Shown here piece after piece: positions 61,007 through 64,000 of a DNA stretch of 64,000 bases. Origin of the DNA: Microbacterium sp. CFH 31415 (GTDB lineage Bacteria > Actinomycetota > Actinomycetes > Actinomycetales > Microbacteriaceae); contig NZ_JAKYXC010000006.1 in NCBI RefSeq assembly GCF_022538185.1, positions 62,001 to 126,000 on the forward strand. The letters run 5' to 3'. The notes below the pieces were generated by a model. The model was given only the letters and a program-made list of their open reading frames with translations, was not told the DNA's origin and searched no databases. Made by a program: the position numbers and the translations under genes. How positions within the stretch are numbered: the first letter of the stretch is position 1; the number at the start of each line of letters is the position of its first letter.

Positions 61007-61744
61007 ATGACCCCTCGCATCCGCTCGGTGCTCGCCGGGCTCGGCATCGCCGCGCTCCTCGCGGGCGCGCTCACCGCCTGCGCGACCACCTCGGGCGGCA
61101 CCGCGCCCACCGCGCCCTCGGACACGTCGTCGACCGACGTCGACGACGCGAACGAGCAGGAGGTCGGCGCCGCGTGGCTCGATGGCGGCCGCCTGATCGG
61201 CATCGTCACCCAGGGCAGCTCGACCTGTATCCCGACCGCCGAAGCGGCGACGTACGAAGACGGCGTGATGAAGGTCACGCTCGTCGACGTCGAGGGTGAC
61301 ACGGCCTGCACCGCCGACCTCGCGCCCCGGGTCTCGCTGGTCGGCGTTCCCGAGGGGGTCGATCCGACCCAGGACCTCGAGATCGAGGTGACCGGTGACG
61401 GCTGGACGGGCGAAACCGAGCTCGGCGGGGTGGCCGACCTCGGCGGCGGCGGCGAGACCGACTACCTGCCCTCCGCCGGGTGGACCGACGTCGACGGCCA
61501 GTTCGTCGTGTTGTCGTGGGGATCGTCGTCGTGCGCCCCGGTGGTCGAGAACACCGAGGCCACGAGCGCGACCGAGGTCACCGTCACGTTCGCGACCCCG
61601 CCCGCCGACCAGGTCTGCACGATGGACATGGCCCCGCGCGCCGTGGTGACCTCGGTGCTCGAGGCCGAGGACGACGCCGACACGTTCGCGATCCTCACAG
61701 GCGGCGAGTTCGACAACATCCGGGTGCCGATCTACCCCAACTGA
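61007..61744 (+). CDS. Lipoprotein, function unknown
   Basis: 245 aa from the ATG behind AGGGAAGGA. Signal VLAGLGIAALLAGALTAC with a lipobox, a Thr/Ser/Pro linker, then two similar beta-rich halves: GGRLIGIVTQGSSTCIPTAEAATYE..TACTADLAPRVSLVGVPEGVD and DGQFVVLSWGSSSCAPVVENTEAT..VCTMDMAPRAVVTSVLEAED. Each half has a (G/S)SS(T/S)C.P motif and a second Cys before DLAPR or DMAPR, suggesting one disulfide per domain and an internal duplication. Likely an envelope protein. Confidence 0.8.
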   Translation: MTPRIRSVLAGLGIAALLAGALTACATTSGGTAPTAPSDTSSTDVDDANEQEVGAAWLDGGRLIGIVTQGSSTCIPTAEAATYEDGVMKVTLVDVEGDTACTADLAPRVSLVGVPEGVDPTQDLEIEVTGDGWTGETELGGVADLGGGGETDYLPSAGWTDVDGQFVVLSWGSSSCAPVVENTEATSATEVTVTFATPPADQVCTMDMAPRAVVTSVLEAEDDADTFAILTGGEFDNIRVPIYPN

Positions 61745-61790
61745 GGCGCGCCTCTCTCCTGCTTCCCTCTGCTCCCGCTGCGTCCCACTG

Positions 61791-61983
61791 CTCACCTGTC
61801 ACGAGGTGTCGCTGAGAGTGACATTTCGTGACAGGGGGACTGTCTTCGACGTGCGTCCCTCTGCTCACCTGTCACGAGGTGTCGCTGAGAGTGACATTTC
61901 GTGACAGGGGGACTGTCTTCGACGTGCGTCCCACTGCTCACCTGTCACGAGGTGTCGCTGAGAGTGACATTTCGTGACAGGGG
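61791..61983. repeat. Array A: three tandem 73-bp palindromic repeats
   Basis: Copies start CTCACCTGTCACGA at 61791, 61864 and 61937; the 47-bp core is identical in all three. Each holds CCTGTCACGA and TCGTGACAGG as 10-bp arms (first copy 61795-61804 and 61826-61835), with an inner GTGTC/GACAT. The inter-core sequence (ACTGTCTTCGACGTGCGTCCC) is also repeated. The 61745-62098 gap holds this array; the remainder shows nothing else recognisable. Confidence 0.9.
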
Positions 61984-62098
61984 AACGACGACAAAGGCGG
62001 ATGCTGCTTCCTCCGGAGGCCGCGTCTCTCACCCCCCTCTCCACAGGGACGCCGTGAGCCGGTGTTGCACACGCGGCTGAAGGCACGCTCGTGAGGTG

Positions 62099-63058
62099 AT
62101 GCGACCACTTCCGACCGAGCTCGGACCCCGATTCTCCGTCCAGCAGGCCAAGGACGCCGGGGTCCCGAAGGGGAGACTCCGGCGAAAAGACATGCACAAG
62201 CCCTTCCATGGTGTGCGAGTGGTGAGCGACGCGGTGCTGCCCGCAGATCTCGAGACCGATCGCTACGGCCGCGCTCTCGGGCCGGCCGAGCAAGCGCACC
62301 TCGCACAGGCCCTTGCATACGCACCCCGGATGTCCGAGGACGAGTTCTTCAGTCATGTCACCGCGGCGGTCATCCACGGAATCCCCCTCCCGTACGCTGT
62401 CGTCGCGCGGTCGCTGTTGCACGTGTCGGTGCTCCGGCCACGGCGGCTTCCTCGCAGTGCGGGTGTCCGCGGACATGAGGCGAAGCCCTCGCTCGTGACC
62501 ACCAGACGCGATGATCGCACCGGTCTGCTCATCGCGTCGCCGGCGTCGGTGTGGGTGAGCCTTGGACGGCAGCTGACCGACCCGTATGACCTTGTCGCCG
62601 CCGGGGATGCTGTCGTGCGGACGTGGCGCGTCGACTCGCCGCTCGCGACACTCGCCGAGCTCGAGTCGGCGGTCGCTGCGGGACGACGAGTCGGCGTGGC
62701 GGCTGCCCGGCTCGCGCTCCCTCGAGTGCGAACCGATTCCGCATCTCGCACTGAGTCCTGGCTTCGCCTGACACTCGTCGATCATGGGCTCCCTGAGCCT
62801 GCGCGGAACCACGAGGTCTTCGAGAGAGGCGTCTACCTCGGGTGTGTGGATCTCGCGTATCCCACCGTCAAGATCGCGATCGAGTACGAGGGGGAGCACC
62901 ACCTCCTCGATCCCGAGCAGTGGTCCCGTGATATCGCTCGGTACGAGGCGCTTCGCGCGGCCGGATGGATCGTCGTCCAGATCACCAAGTCGGAACTGTT
63001 CAACACCCCCACGGTCGCGGTCCAGCGGGTGCGAGCGGCGATCCGCCGTCGCGGCTGA
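62099..63058 (+). CDS. AbiEi-type winged-helix/DUF559-like PD-(D/E)XK nuclease-domain protein
   Basis: 319 aa from the ATG at 62099 (a GTG three bases before is possible; the ribosome site is weak). The N-terminus FSVQQAKDAGVPKGRLRRKDMHKPFHGVRVV resembles the AbiEi antitoxin-like winged helix. The C-terminus has the Vsr/DUF559 nuclease pattern DLAYPTVKIAIEYEGEHHLL, WSRDIARYEALRAAGW and VVQITKSEL: Asp, ExE, D..R and a Trp strand. Such proteins are common and multi-copy in Microbacteriaceae but uncharacterised. Uniquely here, arrays of palindromic repeats lie on both sides. Confidence 0.75.
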   Translation: MRPLPTELGPRFSVQQAKDAGVPKGRLRRKDMHKPFHGVRVVSDAVLPADLETDRYGRALGPAEQAHLAQALAYAPRMSEDEFFSHVTAAVIHGIPLPYAVVARSLLHVSVLRPRRLPRSAGVRGHEAKPSLVTTRRDDRTGLLIASPASVWVSLGRQLTDPYDLVAAGDAVVRTWRVDSPLATLAELESAVAAGRRVGVAAARLALPRVRTDSASRTESWLRLTLVDHGLPEPARNHEVFERGVYLGCVDLAYPTVKIAIEYEGEHHLLDPEQWSRDIARYEALRAAGWIVVQITKSELFNTPTVAVQRVRAAIRRRG

Positions 63059-63073
63059 GCCGAGCGTGGGCCT

Positions 63074-63342
63074 GCTCGCCTGTCACGAAGTGCAGGGATC
63101 CGCGGCATTCTGCGGCAGGTGAGCGGCTCGAGCCGGGCGCGCCTGCTCGCCTGTCACGAAGTGCTGGGATCCGCGGCATTCTGCGGCAGGTGAGCGGCTC
63201 GAGCCGAGCGCGTGCCTGCTCGCCTGTCACGAAGTGCTGAGACCCGCGGCATTCTGCGGCAGGTGAGCGGCTCGAGCCGAGCGCGCGCCTGCTCGGCTGT
63301 CACGAAGTGCTGGGACCCACGGCATTCTGCGGCAGGTGAGCG
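63074..63342. repeat. Array B: four tandem 71-73-bp palindromic repeats
   Basis: Copies begin GCTCGCCTGTCACGAAGTG at 63074, 63145 and 63218, and with one change at 63291. Each is bounded by GCTCGCCTG and CAGGTGAGC (first copy 63074-63082 and 63116-63124), with an inner CCGC..GCGG. The spacers contain GGCTCGAGCC. The head is shared with array A and with the copy at 44230. Array B fills most of the 63059-63381 gap. Confidence 0.9.
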
Positions 63343-63381
63343 GGGTTAGGGTGCGGGGACAGCAACGAGCGGATGCCGCGG

Positions 63382-63615
63382 CTACGCGTCGGCACGGACG
63401 AGCAGGTCGCCGATCTCGCAGTCGAGGGCCTGGCAGATGGCCGACAGCGTCGAGTAACGGATCGCCCGGGCCCGGTCGTTCTTCAGGATCGACAGATTCA
63501 CGACCGAAACCCCCACCAGTTCGGACAGGCGCGTGAGGGTCATGCCGCGCTCCTCGAGCAGCTCGTCGAGCCGGCAGTGGACCCCGCTCGGGCCCTCGTC
63601 TTCGGCCGGAGTCAT
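63382..63615 (-). CDS. XRE-family HTH regulator, YozG-like
   Basis: 77 aa from the ATG at 63615. The helix-turn-helix is LDELLEERGMTLTRLSELVGVSVVNLSILKNDRARAIRYSTLSAICQALDCEIGDLL (residues 15-72, quoted in pieces by family pattern: MTLTRLSELVGVS, then NLSILKNDRA). These single-domain regulators are typically encoded with a DUF2975 membrane protein, as here (46-bp gap). It probably represses its own operon; no operator is identified. Confidence 0.88.
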   Translation of the reverse strand: MTPAEDEGPSGVHCRLDELLEERGMTLTRLSELVGVSVVNLSILKNDRARAIRYSTLSAICQALDCEIGDLLVRADA

Positions 63616-63661
63616 ACGTGCCCCCGGGGCTGGCGCCGCATCCGGCCGGTGTCGCCGGCCA

Positions 63662-64000
63662 TCACACCAGCGCCTCGGTGTCGTGCTGCAGGCGGGCGCC
63701 ATGACGGAAGATCGCAGCCAGCGCGCCGAGTGCGGCTGCTCCGCAGATCGGCCACCATGACACCGAGACACGATAGATGCCCGTCGACACCACGTCGGCA
63801 CCGTGCGCGGGGAAGATCTCGTTCGCGAGGACGGTGCGTCCCAGGCTGCCGAGAAGCTCGCCGCCGAGCCCGGCGACGAGCACCGTGACGGCGCCGATGA
63901 GCAGCCAGCGGCCCACCACGCGCGAGAAAGGCGCGCCCTTCAGCGCTTGGCCGCACGCGATGGTGAGCACGACGCCGGGAACCGCGATCGCGATGAGCGT
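63662..64000 (-). CDS. DUF2975 membrane protein, C-terminal part (cut by window edge)
   Basis: 113 codons are open to the window end. Three hydrophobic segments are visible: TLIAIAVPGVVLTIACGQAL, VVGRWLLIGAVTVLVAGLGG and VSWWPICGAAALGALAAIFRHG, ending in LQHDTEALV. This is the C-terminal part of a four-helix DUF2975 protein, upstream of its XRE partner on the minus strand. Function unknown. Confidence 0.8.
   Translation of the reverse strand, partial: TLIAIAVPGVVLTIACGQALKGAPFSRVVGRWLLIGAVTVLVAGLGGELLGSLGRTVLANEIFPAHGADVVSTGIYRVSVSWWPICGAAALGALAAIFRHGARLQHDTEALV

Noticed and set aside
61791..63342. Repeat arrays as a CRISPR locus
   Set aside because: Spacers are themselves repeated, units are palindromic with a 71-73-bp period, only 3-4 copies per array, and no cas gene is present.

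Overview
This 64-kb window is chromosomal DNA from a high-GC Gram-positive actinobacterium. The best match is Microbacteriaceae, probably Microbacterium or a close relative. The evidence is the strong GC bias, frequent GTG starts, many TAnnnT -10 boxes placed 6-7 nt before a start codon (leaderless mRNAs), and the block ppa-tilS-hpt-ftsH-folE-folP-folB-folK-DUF3180-PH-PH-DUF2520-panC-lysS. That order parallels the actinobacterial folate/pantothenate neighbourhood known from Mycobacterium. The genus is an inference; no rRNA is present.

Positions 1-38042 form one large cell-surface polysaccharide locus. It holds about 17 glycosyltransferases (GT2, GT4, a GT39-like membrane enzyme and a GT4-GT2 fusion), an initiating polyprenyl-phosphate glycosylphosphotransferase (34347-35903), a Wzt/Wzm ABC exporter (5744-7776) and the start of an O-antigen polymerase/ligase-like membrane protein (1-337). 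Nucleotide-sugar tailoring genes are also present: a Gfo/Idh/MocA dehydrogenase, an SDR epimerase and a DegT aminotransferase in one operon (13487-16688), plus a second DegT aminotransferase. Modifying and degrading enzymes include a NodB deacetylase, an OafA-type acyltransferase, two CelD/FemAB-like GNATs, one small GNAT-like protein and a GH16 lipoprotein hydrolase. Gene direction switches repeatedly and several neighbours are paralogues, so the locus looks like a mosaic. Its less obvious passengers are an HTTM membrane protein with a small partner, a phytoene-desaturase-like oxidoreductase and an L-2-hydroxyglutarate oxidase.

Positions 38120-44165 hold a small conserved unknown protein, a double-ACT protein, a divergent pair of secreted proteins (LVIVD-repeat and DUF305) separated by an AT-rich control region, a tRNA operon Glu-Asp-Phe on the minus strand, and a Tat-exported M23 peptidase. 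Between the DUF305 gene and the tRNAs, a gene-free stretch folds on paper into a compact three-way junction followed by a hairpin and a perfect 20-bp palindrome (41991-42083); this is a candidate new structured RNA.

Positions 44352-57684 are housekeeping: pyrophosphatase, tRNA-Ile lysidine synthetase, hypoxanthine phosphoribosyltransferase, FtsH, four folate genes, two PH-domain membrane proteins, DUF2520 and a divergent PanC, then LysRS. Positions 57798-64000 hold a DUF4192 protein, a small membrane protein, cardiolipin synthase, a lipoprotein, a PD-(D/E)XK (DUF559-like) nuclease-domain protein and an XRE/DUF2975 pair.

The nuclease gene is bracketed by two arrays of 71-73-bp palindromic repeats that share a head sequence with each other and with a solitary copy 18 kb away. 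This arrangement resembles REP elements around RAYT transposases, but with a different enzyme. Other points of interest are a leaderless 12-codon Leu-rich leader peptide with an operator-like palindrome and a hairpin ahead of the initiating transferase, a PanC whose pantoate-binding glutamines are both arginine, and a strand-skewed, over-represented 10-mer (GGATGCCGCG).
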